Shown piece after piece: positions 53,557 to 63,890 of a stretch of 64,000 nt of DNA. This DNA comes from Microglena sp. YARC (Eukaryota; Chlorophyta; Chlorophyceae; Chlamydomonadales; Chlamydomonadaceae), in assembly GCA_022414725.1 (NCBI GenBank), contig CM039466.1, forward strand, positions 32,544,319 through 32,608,318. The letters run 5' to 3'. A program made the translations under genes and the position numbers. The stretch's first letter is position 1. Every line of letters begins with the position of its first letter. The notes under the pieces are model-generated. The model had not been told where the DNA came from. It searched no databases and was given only the letters and a program-made list of their open reading frames with translations.

Positions 53557-54589
53557 TATTAGCTTGGATAACACTCCGGAGAGTGGACAAAGTGTGAGCA
53601 GACACGCCAATCTATAAATGCGGAGACGAGAGTAGCATTACAAGCACTGGAGACCCATCAAGGGGCACCAGTGGTTACATTACATTACATTACATTACAT
53701 TACATTACATTACATTACATTACATTACATTACATTACATTACATTACATTACATTACATTACATTACATTACATTACATTACATTACATTACATTACAT
53801 TACATTACATTACATTACATTACATTACATTACATTACATTACATTACATTACATTACATTACATTACATTACATTACATTACATTACATTACATTACAT
53901 TACATTACATTACATTACATTACATTACATTACATTACATTACATTACATTACATTACATTACATTACATTACATTACATTATATTACATTACATTACAT
54001 TACATGTTAAAGTCTACTTGACACCGCGAGGGTGTATGAGACTCTGTGCTTTAAACAAAAAGAAAAAGCACCCACAAAGCAAAAAACCCCATTACATCAG
54101 GGGTGTGTCGAGGACAAACAAACCAAACTCCCAACCACCGTTTTGGTGGCGTAGGTATTAAACCCCCTAGAGCAGGACCCAGATCTCAACCACTTACAGT
54201 GGCGGAGGTAAGAAGCTAACAAATGAGAAGTCACAAGAATAAAAAAAGGGATAATAAATTACGGTGCCACTAAGCAGTCCAGGGCTTCCTGTCTTGCTCT
54301 TCTACAAGTAGAAAGATAGTCGGCTAGGTTGCTCCAAAAAGACTTAGTGCCATTTCCATTATCCAAGTGGTGAAAGGAGGCGGCAGCCAGGAACCTAACA
54401 GGGTACAGGCTAGACCGGTGACGCAGCTGACAGGAAACTGTCACTGAGTCAATCAAGGATGACACAGTCTAAGGGAAGCTGTCACTACGGGAAGCTGGCA
54501 CAGGACTGGGAGAGCCGATAGTTCTAAGGAAGTACAGAAGTAGTCACCAAGTCATAAAACGCGTGAGAGCACCGCAATTCATGCTGACA
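53557..54589 (-). repeat. Left (3') LTR of Copia B with LINE 3' end inside
   Basis: Same LINE insertion point as in copy A, which shows that the insertion predates the duplication. Confidence 0.85.
53675..54360 (-). mobile_element. LINE 3' end with (TGTAA)n of about 66 units
   Basis: The pentamer array at 53675-54005 is 331 bp, against 271 bp in copy A, with one TTATA variant unit near its right end. The 3' UTR is the same as at 28565-28900. Confidence 0.85.
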
Positions 54590-54956
54590 CTCCACCTATG
54601 ACACAGGTGACATACAATACTACTTCTCCACCTATGGCACTGGTGACAGAACTATATGTAAAAGATTAAAAAAAAAAAATCAAAGAACTCCGAAAAATCG
54701 AGAGAACTTCAAATGGAACCCAAAGGGTTTAGAGGAAGGAATGGAACAAGGCAAACACCAAAAATTTGCCAAGTGAGAAAAAGATGAAAACCGAATATCA
54801 AAGATGGGTAACAACGGTATAGAAAACCCGATCCGGGAATAGGAACCTAATGCCAAACAATGATAACCAATGAAACCGGTGTAACCAGAAAAAAAATGAC
54901 CCTAAGAAGAAGCGGTCATTCCAAGCATTCGGACAAACCTCCAGAACACAGCAGGA

Positions 54957-55427
54957 TCAAGGGGCTTGGTGAAGGGGGCAGCACTTGGTGTTAACATAGG
55001 CAACGTCTAGTGAACCATCCTCCACCAGCTCCTTGATGTAGTGATGAATAACATCAATGTGCTTGCTGCGAGGGAGGAGCTGCCAGTCATTGGCCCAACT
55101 CAGAGACCCTAAGTTGTCACCCTGAATGGTAACCAAATCACAAGGCAGACCCAGATCCACCCTCAACTTCTTCAACCATTGCACCTCCCTGGCAGCCTGA
55201 GACAGGGCCTGATACTCAGCCTCACTGGAGCTAATGGCAACAGTAGGCTGCCTCTTGCTCATCCAGTTCACTATGCACCCCCCAGCTAGCACAGCAAAGC
55301 CAGTCTGAGACCTCCTGTCAGACCCATCATCAGCAAAGGATGAGTCACTAAAGACAGTAAAAGAGAACTCAGGGCTGTGGGTGTAAGTGAGTCCCAGGTG
55401 GGAATGTGACCTCAAATACAAGAGCAA
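54957..55427 (-). pseudogene. Copia RNase H domain, copy B
   Basis: Same motifs as copy A up to VAYVNTK; then the 8-bp deletion near 54984 shifts the frame and removes the C-terminus. Confidence 0.8.
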
Positions 55428-56307
55428 ACGCTTGGCAGCCCCCCAGAGGGGGACGCACGGTAGGGTGAGCAGAAAACCTGGACAGGTAGCTCACAGCAAA
55501 TGAAATATCAGGCCAGGTGCAAGTAGCCAGGTATAGCAAAGCACCTACAAGAGAGAGGTACTGGCTATTAGAGGGCAGGGGGTCTCCAGGTGGGTCAGTG
55601 ACGGTGGACTTGGCCATGGGGGCACCAAACTTGGGCTTGGCAGCAGCAGTAAGACCAAACTGCTCCACCAGATCAACAATGTAGGAGTGTTGGGAGAGGT
55701 TGATCTGAACACACCTGCCGTCAGAGTCAAGTGTAACAGCCATGTCCAATGAGAGGAACTGAACCGGTACACCCATCTCTTTGACCTCCCATCCAGCTTT
55801 CTCCATAGCCTTGATCAGCAAAGCATACCTATCCAGCTCACTAAAAGCACAGATAAAATTGTCAACATAGGTCAGGACATAGCTCCACCCACCAATAGAA
55901 TCCCTCCTAAAATACAGAGCAGGTTCTGCCTTGCACATAGTAAACCCATGTGCAACCAAAACCCGTTTGACATCCATACTCCAAGACCTGGGCGCCTGTT
56001 TCAAACCATAAAGGGACTTGATCAGTTTGCACACAAGGGGAACACCGTTAGGACCAAGTACCTTAAAGCCCTCAGGCTGGTGGCAGTACAGGTCCAGACC
56101 AGGTTCTAGCTTAGCATTCAGAAATGCAGTCTTGATGTCCAGCTGCCGAACAAACATCTTCCTATGAGTGATGGCAGCAAGGAGCACCCTCAGACCTGCT
56201 TTAGAAGAAACGGGGGCATATACATCATGAAAGTCCAGCCCAGGACGCTGCAGAAAACCACGGACCACAAAACGTGCCTTGAAGCGCACAGAACCATCAA
56301 ACCCCAA
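55369..56307 (-). CDS. Copia RT, copy B
   Basis: One open frame of 312 codons from DGSVRFKARFVVRGF through DVYAPVSSKAGLRVLLAAI, QLDIKTAFLNAKLE, KSLYGLKQAPRSW and LTYVDNFICAF to ALLYLATCTWPDI. It is intact where copy A has a nonsense codon and an extra T. The catalytic YVDD is YVDN, so activity is doubtful even though the frame is open. Confidence 0.85.
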   Translation of the reverse strand: MGFDGSVRFKARFVVRGFLQRPGLDFHDVYAPVSSKAGLRVLLAAITHRKMFVRQLDIKTAFLNAKLEPGLDLYCHQPEGFKVLGPNGVPLVCKLIKSLYGLKQAPRSWSMDVKRVLVAHGFTMCKAEPALYFRRDSIGGWSYVLTYVDNFICAFSELDRYALLIKAMEKAGWEVKEMGVPVQFLSLDMAVTLDSDGRCVQINLSQHSYIVDLVEQFGLTAAAKPKFGAPMAKSTVTDPPGDPLPSNSQYLSLVGALLYLATCTWPDISFAVSYLSRFSAHPTVRPPLGGCQAFALVFEVTFPPGTHLHPQP

Positions 56308-58294
56308 TCTTCTTCACAAATAACCACCTGCCAGACAGGATCCTCTGCTTAGGAGGCTGTGGAGTGAGTGCCCAAGTACCATGGGCATGGAGGGACGCCA
56401 TCTCATCCTTAATAGCAAGCAGCCACTGATCCCTGTCAGGGTTGGAGGAAAGTATGGCAGCTTTGTAGGTTAGTTCAGTGGAGGTGGAAATGTATGCTCC
56501 CACGTACAAGCAGTTTACTTGTGCATGAGCAGCGGGGATATCAGCAATATCAGCAGTAACCGGTAGTATAGCCCCCAGTGCAGAACTACTGCCTGGTTGA
56601 ACAAGGCCGGCCTTATTTGCCTCTATATCAACGAAGCCTGGGTCGACTGGAACACCCCAGCCATACGCAGTATCGGAACCCGACCAGTGTTCAAGATCTT
56701 CACTATCGGCAACGGCTACGTCATCACATGGGCTTGACCCGAATAATCCACCAGGGATGGCAGGAGGCGAAGGGATTAGCAACACCTGCGAGCCATCCGA
56801 GGTGGTCGGAGGTTGGCGACTATTAGGCAATGGACCTGATCCAGGTACCACTATGATCGAAGGCTGTCGTAATCCTAAAGCTTCACCGACGGAACGTGGC
56901 GCAGAGGAGGGCCTGGCGACCCCCTGAGATTCGGGTAAAATCTTATCTGAAAGAACATCGGAATCCCGCCCGCCCAGTACCTTCACACGCAATGCAGCAC
57001 CATTAGCCCCTGACCTGGGACGCAAGGTCATCCCATGACCAGGGCAGCGGTCGACAATTGGGGTTAGCAAAGGGTCTAAGGAATTAACCGCAGACTCAGG
57101 CATGTGTCCGTTGATAGCGGCAGGGATGCGAGAAACATACGGAGACCCATCATAAGGGGATAGCCCAGGAATACAGTTATGATCAAACTGCTCATAGAAG
57201 AGTACATCACGACTCTCTACTACCTGGCGCAACTTAGGAACCCAAACAAAATAACCCTTACTCACCAGAGAATACCCAACCAGTCTACCAGATAACGCCC
57301 TTTCGTCCAGCTTGTTGCGCTTCTTCCCATTGACTAACGTTACGTAGCAAGGGCAACCAAACACACGCAACAACGACACATCAGGCACAACCCCAAAGAA
57401 AAGCTCGTGAGGAGTCTTATCTCCCTGATTGGGCAGACGATTACGAAGGTAACAAGCAGCTAGGAAGGCATAGGGCCAGAAAGACTTAGTTAGTTTAGAC
57501 TCCAGGTGGATGCTCCTAGCTATAGACTGTAAGACCCCATTGTACCTCTCCACAGTTGCATTCTGCTGTGCAGTGTATGCCAACGATAACTCATGCACTG
57601 CCCCAACCGATATCAGCCATTCCTCAAACCACTTTACTATAAACTCCTTAGCCCTGTCAGATCTCAGACACTTAAAGGCAAACCCATGCAGCTGATTCAT
57701 CCATCTGAGGATGACAGTTTGGACTGCTAAGGGAGCTTCATCCCTGGTCCTCAAGCACAATACCTCAGCATAGCCAGAGTATTGGTCTGTGAGGCACAGA
57801 ATATAAAACTCCCCACGCAGACCCCTAATATGAACTGGTCCCTTGATGTCCAAGTGAAGGCGTTGGAGAGGTGCACGGATCTTAGTTTTGCTTTCTTTAG
57901 GAAAAGGGAGACGTTTGCCCTTAGCCTTCTGACAAGCATCACAAGGGATCTTAGACAGTTTCTGCACCTGCTTGAGTGAGAGGGGTAAGTTCTTAACCAT
58001 ACCCTTCTTGACAAGTCTGCGCATGGCATCAAAGCCGGGGTGACCCAGCCGCCTATGCCACAGCCATTCAGGAGTGGTAGGGATAACAACTCCACCGTCC
58101 TCATCAACATCAAGTGCAAAAGCTGGGTAATCGTCAGCACCAAACAAACAGCCACTGGTGGTGTAACAAGGCCTACATGCAAACTTGTAAACACCATCAC
58201 TGGAGGCAGGGAAGGACCAGAGAACAGAAGAGCCCTGAGTGGCAGTGCAACTAAGACTATCAAAAGAAACCTTGCAGTGGAAAGAATGAGCCAC
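56297..58294 (-). CDS. Copia pol: GAG-pre-integrase, integrase, RT start, copy B
   Basis: 665 codons with the same HHCC finger and D, D, E blocks as copy A (LHLDIKGPV here). A three-codon deletion near 56695 relative to A keeps the frame. An extra A near 56300 shifts the RT start out of frame. Confidence 0.9.
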   Translation of the reverse strand: MAHSFHCKVSFDSLSCTATQGSSVLWSFPASSDGVYKFACRPCYTTSGCLFGADDYPAFALDVDEDGGVVIPTTPEWLWHRRLGHPGFDAMRRLVKKGMVKNLPLSLKQVQKLSKIPCDACQKAKGKRLPFPKESKTKIRAPLQRLHLDIKGPVHIRGLRGEFYILCLTDQYSGYAEVLCLRTRDEAPLAVQTVILRWMNQLHGFAFKCLRSDRAKEFIVKWFEEWLISVGAVHELSLAYTAQQNATVERYNGVLQSIARSIHLESKLTKSFWPYAFLAACYLRNRLPNQGDKTPHELFFGVVPDVSLLRVFGCPCYVTLVNGKKRNKLDERALSGRLVGYSLVSKGYFVWVPKLRQVVESRDVLFYEQFDHNCIPGLSPYDGSPYVSRIPAAINGHMPESAVNSLDPLLTPIVDRCPGHGMTLRPRSGANGAALRVKVLGGRDSDVLSDKILPESQGVARPSSAPRSVGEALGLRQPSIIVVPGSGPLPNSRQPPTTSDGSQVLLIPSPPAIPGGLFGSSPCDDVAVADSEDLEHWSGSDTAYGWGVPVDPGFVDIEANKAGLVQPGSSSALGAILPVTADIADIPAAHAQVNCLYVGAYISTSTELTYKAAILSSNPDRDQWLLAIKDEMASLHAHGTWALTPQPPKQRILSGRWLFVKKIGV

Positions 58295-58299
58295 AGCAT

Positions 58300-58563
58300 T
58301 TACTGACAGAGTGACAGGAGGTTCACCGGACAGTGAGGTATGTAGAGAACATCAGTTAGAGTGATTGGTGTTGGTAACCAATCACTACATAACTCAATGG
58401 ATCCCATACCTTCTGCCCGTTGAACCACTCCATCACCAAATCGAACTGATGGCAGATTCGGAGGAACATTAAACACAGTGAACAAAGACCTATCACCTGT
58501 GATGGACATTCCAGCTCCAGAATCCACATGCCAGACACCCTCAGACAGGCTCGGGCTACACAC
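58300..58563 (-). CDS. Copia aspartic protease, copy B
   Basis: DSGAGMSITGD active site, as in copy A. It is in frame with gag across a TAG. Confidence 0.85.
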   Translation of the reverse strand: MCSPSLSEGVWHVDSGAGMSITGDRSLFTVFNVPPNLPSVRFGDGVVQRAEGMGSIELCSDWLPTPITLTDVLYIPHCPVNLLSLCQ

Positions 58564-58608
58564 ATTAGAGAACTTTGAGGTGCAGGAGAATAGGACAGAG
58601 CTTACCTC

Positions 58609-59607
58609 CTACTTCTGCATAGCAAACCCATCAATCTGAGCCTGCAAGGAGGACAGTTGCCTTGGAGTAAGCGTACCAGGAAGGGCCAGGTTAACAGGCA
58701 TCGGTCCAGGACGCGATGCACCATCACCTACCCTTTTCAGGTGCGGGTACTTCGTCCAGCAACGTTCCTCCGAGTGACCATCCTTATGGGGGCATGGTCC
58801 CCAAGTGCATTCCAGGCGCCTCTTGTTAGACCCAGAACCACCACCAGTTTTCTGCCGCCGCGGAAGTGCAGCATTGGCTGGAAACTGGGGAGTGTTCCGG
58901 GACCAACCAGGGTGCCTGGCATCAGACTGAGGGAGAGCTATGTTCAGAATGTCTAGCTGCCTATATTCCTCTAGACAGGACCAGTACTCAACAGGTTGCT
59001 GGTTGTACAGCATGATACCATATTTAATCCGCAGCGATTCGAAACGGGGCAGACTCGCACCTTGAACTATGATGCCCATGGCGTGACGCTGAGTCTGCGG
59101 AGATCCAGCACTGCGGAGGTCAGTGCACATACCGCGAACCCGACGAAAGAAAACGTCAACCTGCTCATGAGTGCCCATGACCGAAGCAAGATACTCTTTC
59201 AGCAAGAGAGGGACACGAGAGGCAAGGGCATCAGACTGCTGCCTCTGGATATGCAAAAAGATATCCCGAGGGGAAGCAAAGTCTTGGTAAACCTTGACTA
59301 AGGCATCCGTCATGTTGGCAAGCATCATGGTTAAGATCATGAACTCTTGGCGGGGCAGGGTCAGTGCACTGAAACCCAACAGTGCAGGATCGATACTAGA
59401 CTCACCATGAGAGGCCGAAGTTCCAGCAGCAGGAGTAGCAGTCCTAGGAGCTAAAGACTCACGAATCCCCAGAAAATACTCAGCAGCAAGACCAGCGTCA
59501 TAAGCGCGCTGGTCATCTAAGTTCCTGATGAGATCCAGGGACCGCGCAACACCCACAATGAGCTCGAAATCGGGACGAACAGGACAGAAAGGGAGGGGCA
59601 CCTTCAC
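58609..59607 (-). CDS. Copia gag, main part, copy B
   Basis: 332 codons, nearly identical to copy A, including the CTWGPCPHKDGHSEERC knuckle and the terminal TAG. Confidence 0.8.
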   Translation of the reverse strand: MKVPLPFCPVRPDFELIVGVARSLDLIRNLDDQRAYDAGLAAEYFLGIRESLAPRTATPAAGTSASHGESSIDPALLGFSALTLPRQEFMILTMMLANMTDALVKVYQDFASPRDIFLHIQRQQSDALASRVPLLLKEYLASVMGTHEQVDVFFRRVRGMCTDLRSAGSPQTQRHAMGIIVQGASLPRFESLRIKYGIMLYNQQPVEYWSCLEEYRQLDILNIALPQSDARHPGWSRNTPQFPANAALPRRQKTGGGSGSNKRRLECTWGPCPHKDGHSEERCWTKYPHLKRVGDGASRPGPMPVNLALPGTLTPRQLSSLQAQIDGFAMQK

Positions 59608-59613
59608 ATACTA

Positions 59614-60781
59614 GTAACCTCGCAGGTCATTATTCCTACGCCCAATGCCACCAAAGGTCACACCATTAGCAGGAGGGTAGTTGATCCCTGGCATAACCGG
59701 TCCCAGAAAAGCCCTACACTCTAGACCTAGCTCAGAGTATGCCATCACACGCTTAGGGCGACCCTTGCTATCAACATTAGCCTGAGTGGCTTTCATATCC
59801 ATCCTACCGTACCATACAGAGTGCGGTCCAAGGATTCCCCAGCACGTTGAGCTTGGCGGATAAGACGGCAGTCCCGCAGGATAGACGCAGAGGAGGTCCG
59901 CCAGTGAGCAGATGCTCCCAACAGTCGCATGACAGCGAAGGAGGCACAAAAGGCGGAGGGCCAGGAGCAGGTGGCAACTCCACCGGCGGAGGCGGAGGGG
60001 GCTCCTGCGAAGTGCCAGCAGAGGATGTGCGAACAGCAGTAGCAGCAGCTTCTCGAGCACGAGTATTGTAGCCAGAGAGACCTCGTTCCATAGGCATGGT
60101 GAAGGACGCAGACTTCTGCATCAAAGACGGCCTGGCCACCTCCGGGTGGACCGGTGGAAGGGGCGCAAGCAGAGGCGCAGAAGAGGGCTCAGGCTTATAC
60201 TCCGGGGAAGGCTCAAGCGAAGGTACCGACTGATGCTCATACACTGGAGAGACGGTAGAATTGTTGAACACACGAGTAGCAGTGGAAGGAGTACCTCCAC
60301 CGAAGTCACCACTCATAGCACTCTGCAGATCCTCCTCATCATCATCATCCTCATCATCATCATCATAACCATCTTCACGACGATGACGAGCAAGCTCTGC
60401 ATAGTCGTAGTCAAAACGGGCATCAGGTGGTGGAGGCGCCCTTGCATACTGGAAAATCTGAGTGGAGACACAGCAGAGACGCATCAGAACGTCCTCAACC
60501 TCAGGAGAGAGGCGTCGGACAGTAGCAGAAGGAGCCGCAAAGTTGGAGGATTGATTGGGGGGGGTTACTTCAACGATGGCGGAAGGACTCTCATGACCGC
60601 TAGCAGAGGCCGCTGGCGCACAAACATCTAGCCAATCATCAAGAGGGGCCGGGTCCTCCGTTGGAAGGACTCGGTCGCAGCCATTGCTGATAATGATACT
60701 GCGCATCCCACGCGTCCAGGAAAGACCATTCTTGTCATGGAGTTTCTCAAAATTAGCGGGAGGCCCTCGCGGAAGTTGCAT
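59614..60781 (-). CDS. Copia gag N-terminal part, copy B
   Basis: Open for 325 codons from the ATG at 60781 to 59804. Beyond that a second open stretch (60060-59611) is in frame with main gag and ends at a TAG three codons before it. It is Pro- and Asp-rich, with a DDDDEDDDDEED-type acidic run. It lacks the 39-bp duplication of copy A, but a base missing near 59880 shifts its end. Confidence 0.7.
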
Positions 60782-60818
60782 CGTAAAGCAGTGGTAGTAA
60801 ATGAAGGACCTTATAACC

Positions 60819-61155
60819 TATTAGCTTGGATAACACTCCGGAGAGTGGACAAAGTGTGAGCAGACACGCCAATCTATAAATGCGGAGACGAGAGTAGCAT
60901 TACAAGCACTGGAGACCCATCAAGGGGCACCAGTGGTGAAAGGAGGCGGCAGCCAGGAACCTAACAGGGTACAGGCTAGACCGGTGACGCAGCTGACTAG
61001 AAACTGTCACTGAGTCACTCAAGGATGACACAGTCTAAGGGAAGCTGTCACTACGGGAAGCTGGCACAGGACTGGGAGAGCCGATAGTTCTAAGGAAGTA
61101 CAGAAGTAGTCACCAAGTCATAAAACGCGTGAGAGCACCGCAATTCATGCTGACA
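60819..61155 (-). repeat. Right (5') LTR of Copia B
   Basis: 337 bp, TATTAGCTTGG to GCTGACA, followed by GGACG. Confidence 0.9.
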
Positions 61156-61160
61156 GGACG

Positions 61161-61575
61161 TAAACCTGGACGTAAACCTAGACCCCTATATGTTAGAACC
61201 AGACCCCCTCGGCAGGCTCTCGCTACCCATGGAGGGGCGGTAAACAACACCGCCCAAAATTCGGACTCAAGAAACCACCTTCCGTCTTCCGGCAGCGGGG
61301 CTCGAACTCCTGTCACCTCATAGCCAAAAAGAAAGAAAGATTACAAGGGGCTCATGCCCTAGCAGTGGAACAACACCGCCCTAAAGTCGGACTCGAGAAA
61401 CCACCCGCCGTCTTCCGGCAGCAGGGCTCGAACTCCGGTCGCCGAAGCCTTAACGACGATCATAGCCAAGGAGAAGGAGAGGATATAGTTACATACGGTA
61501 CTCAGTATCTCAGCTTAACGACGATTGAGAGAGGATATAACGACGATCGAGAGAGAGGTTTCGTTACATAAACTC
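61161..61575 (-). repeat. Two tRNA-promoter-like repeats, copy B
   Basis: 61231-61317 and 61364-61445; a third, partial unit lies at 63262-63335, in the B-only segment. Confidence 0.5.
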
Positions 61576-62064
61576 AGCAAATCACTTCCGAGACTGGACA
61601 GCAGCACAGCCTGCCGACCATCCAATTTTATAACACGGAAGCACGAGGGTTTTGAAGGCACCCCCACAAACCTGAAAACAAACTAGGTCAAGTCCCAAAA
61701 AAGGAAACAAACTAGAGGCGTAAAGGAGAGCGGTAAGGGGGAGGGATGCAAAAGTAAGCAATCCAGAACACCAAGCCCACCAACCACAAGAGAGGAAGGC
61801 CAAACTAAAAGAACTAAATACCACCCAAGGGCATGCGCTATGAGCACCTTAATATGCAGCGATAATGCCCTCAAAGGAAGAAAGCACAAGACAACTCGAC
61901 ACGACCAACTTGCAGAAAAGGACCGGAGTGTCAAGGATGATAACCATAGACACCCCATGAAGGAAAAGGGGGAGGCCAGCCGAAAACAGAGAGGCCAGAA
62001 ACCAACCTAGCAAGACTCAGAAAGCAAGCACACATGTCAGGGGCAAGAGAATGAGAGAGAGAGA

Positions 62065-62113
<49 letters not shown>

Positions 62114-62117
62114 CGAG

Positions 62118-62162
<45 letters not shown>

Positions 62163-62499
62163 GCAGGGAATCCAGAGCACCAAGCCCAACAAACACAAGA
62201 GAAGAGGGCTGAGCCAAAAGAGCAAAAGACCAATCAAGGCACGCGCTATGAGCACCTTAAATGCAGCGATAATGCCCCTAACAGAAAAAAGCGCTAATCA
62301 ACCCCGCACCACCTTCTTGCAAATAAGACAAGAGTGCCTAGAGAACAACCAAACACACCCCAAGGAGTAAAGGGAGAATCCAAACTACACGCAGAGAGTC
62401 CCACACAAACCAAGCCAACAAGACGCCGCATGCACGCACAAACATCTAAGATAAAGGAACCCACCCCCATTGACAGGGCAGACCTGTTGGCTATATGCA
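61576..62499. repeat. Diverged tandem units with interrupted (AG)n, copy B
   Basis: Corresponds to 41081-41810. The AG run (62054-62162) is broken by GGG, GGA and GACG variants. 62221-62390 is absent from copy A and repeats the GCGCTATGAGCACCTTAA block of 61828. Confidence 0.7.
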
Positions 62500-63336
62500 G
62501 CCAACACACAGCCTTGCTAGAAAGGCTTTACAAACTTTAGTATCCACAGCCGCTGCAATGTCCACCAAAGGATATCGTCACCGGCCAGGTCCAAGGCAGC
62601 CATCCAGAAATCCTTAGGTAATCACTCCAGCCAGATATCCGGTATTGGGCCTCCTCCCAGATATCAAGTAGTACAGCCCGTAGGCCTGGTCGCCCGCCCA
62701 AAGACGACCAGCTAAATATCCAGAAGGGGCCAAAGGGCATGGCCCGGCAAACAACAGTCCAAGGAAACAAAGAGAAACTCTGGATCCACGAGAAACACGG
62801 TAGAATCTCGAGAAACCAAAGGTAGATAGAGCACTGCCTAGCAGAAGTGCCAAATCCTCAGAAACCAGGAAGCAAGAGTCCCATCGAGGTGGCAAGACCA
62901 ACAAACAGAGCATAGCTGGACTTGAGAAAAGGAGGGAGGAAAAGGAGAGAGGACAGAACGTACCCATGCAGAGCAAGGAGAAACCGTAGAGCGAGGGACG
63001 AGCTCCACGGCCCTCGCCCCCTACGGACGCGAGGGGCCTCCAGGAATTGGCGCGGGGCGGAGTTAAGGGGCAGACAGAAATCGAGATGCTCAAAGAGGAG
63101 GCAGAGGATCGACCGAAGAATAAAGCTCCTCCAGGAGTACTGCTTGGCTCTGTACCTCTTCGGCAGCCTCCAGGAATTGGCGCGAGGCCTATCCGGAGTA
63201 AAGGGGAGACAGAGAATAGAAAGATTACAAGCCTCTTGATTACAAGGGGCTTCGTGTCCCTAGCAGTGAAACAACACCGCCCTAAAGTCGGACTCGAGAA
63301 AACCACCCGCCGTCTTCCGGCAGCGGGGCTCGATAT
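62500..63336. other. Segment present only in copy B; no gene recognised
   Basis: About 830 bp missing from copy A. It has CCAGATATC and TCCAGGAATTGGCGCG.GG repeats (about 63038 and 63170). No domain is seen in either strand's frames. It ends in a partial tRNA-promoter-like repeat. Confidence 0.5.
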
Positions 63337-63458
63337 CATAGCCAGAGAATAGAGAGGATATAGTTAGAGAATCATAGCCAGCCTCGGAAATCTGCGTCGC
63401 CGAAACAGGTCCAGTGGGTCGCGGCAGACTACTAAACCTTCTGGGTCGCGGTGTCATC

Positions 63459-63540
63459 GACGACGTGGCCGAGCGGTCTAAGGCGCTGGTTTTAGGCACC
63501 CAGTTCGTAAGAGCGTGGGTTCAAAATCCCATCGTCGTCA
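63459..63540 (+). tRNA. tRNA-Leu (anticodon UAG), copy B
   Basis: Same tRNA as 41948-42028. The anticodon loop TTTAGGC is 7 nt and gives UAG. There is one extra C in the anticodon 3' stem and one extra A in the T loop compared with copy A. Each copy is correct where the other is off by one base in a short run. Confidence 0.85.
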
Positions 63541-63568
63541 GGGCGTTGTACTCGTACTCCCCTTACAC

Positions 63569-63574
63569 TTTTTT
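63569..63574 (+). terminator. Pol III T6 terminator of tRNA-Leu B
   Basis: Six T residues downstream of the tRNA. Confidence 0.7.
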
Positions 63575-63890
63575 GAAAGATTGCAGGAACCCAAGAAGGA
63601 AAATTGATTGACCCAGGAGGGAGACTGGTATTCATGGCCAGTTTTCGGAATCTGACTAGAAGATTGAGTTGAGGAAAAGGCCCAGTATTCGAAGTCCTTT
63701 TTTTATAAATTAAAGAAGAGTCCACGTTTGCTCTGGAAGAAGTATAAGGGTAAAGGGGATAGTACGAAATGTCATCGTATGGATATGGTGAAATGGGATA
63801 AATACTCCGGATGCACCGTCTACCCAGTGAGCATTTCCATATAGAGGTAACTGATGCCCCCAACGATCATTCCGTTACTTGTCCAATCTA

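Larger units (their letters stand above)
53552..61160 (-). mobile_element. Copia-type LTR retrotransposon, copy B
   Basis: LTRs at 53557-54589 (with LINE insertion) and 60819-61155 (337 bp); GGACG on both sides. The structure is the same as copy A. Shared lesions are the gag-protease TAG, the TAG upstream of gag, the protease/integrase frame change and YVDN. Private lesions are an extra A near 56300 and an 8-bp deletion in RNase H. Confidence 0.9.
46902..63890 (+). repeat. Large direct duplication, copy B (17.0 kb)
   Basis: Same content and order as 23279-42376. It starts beside the palindromic tract and ends where a LINE tail begins, so the original end may be beyond the window. It could also be a haplotype copy placed in tandem by assembly. 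Confidence 0.9.
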
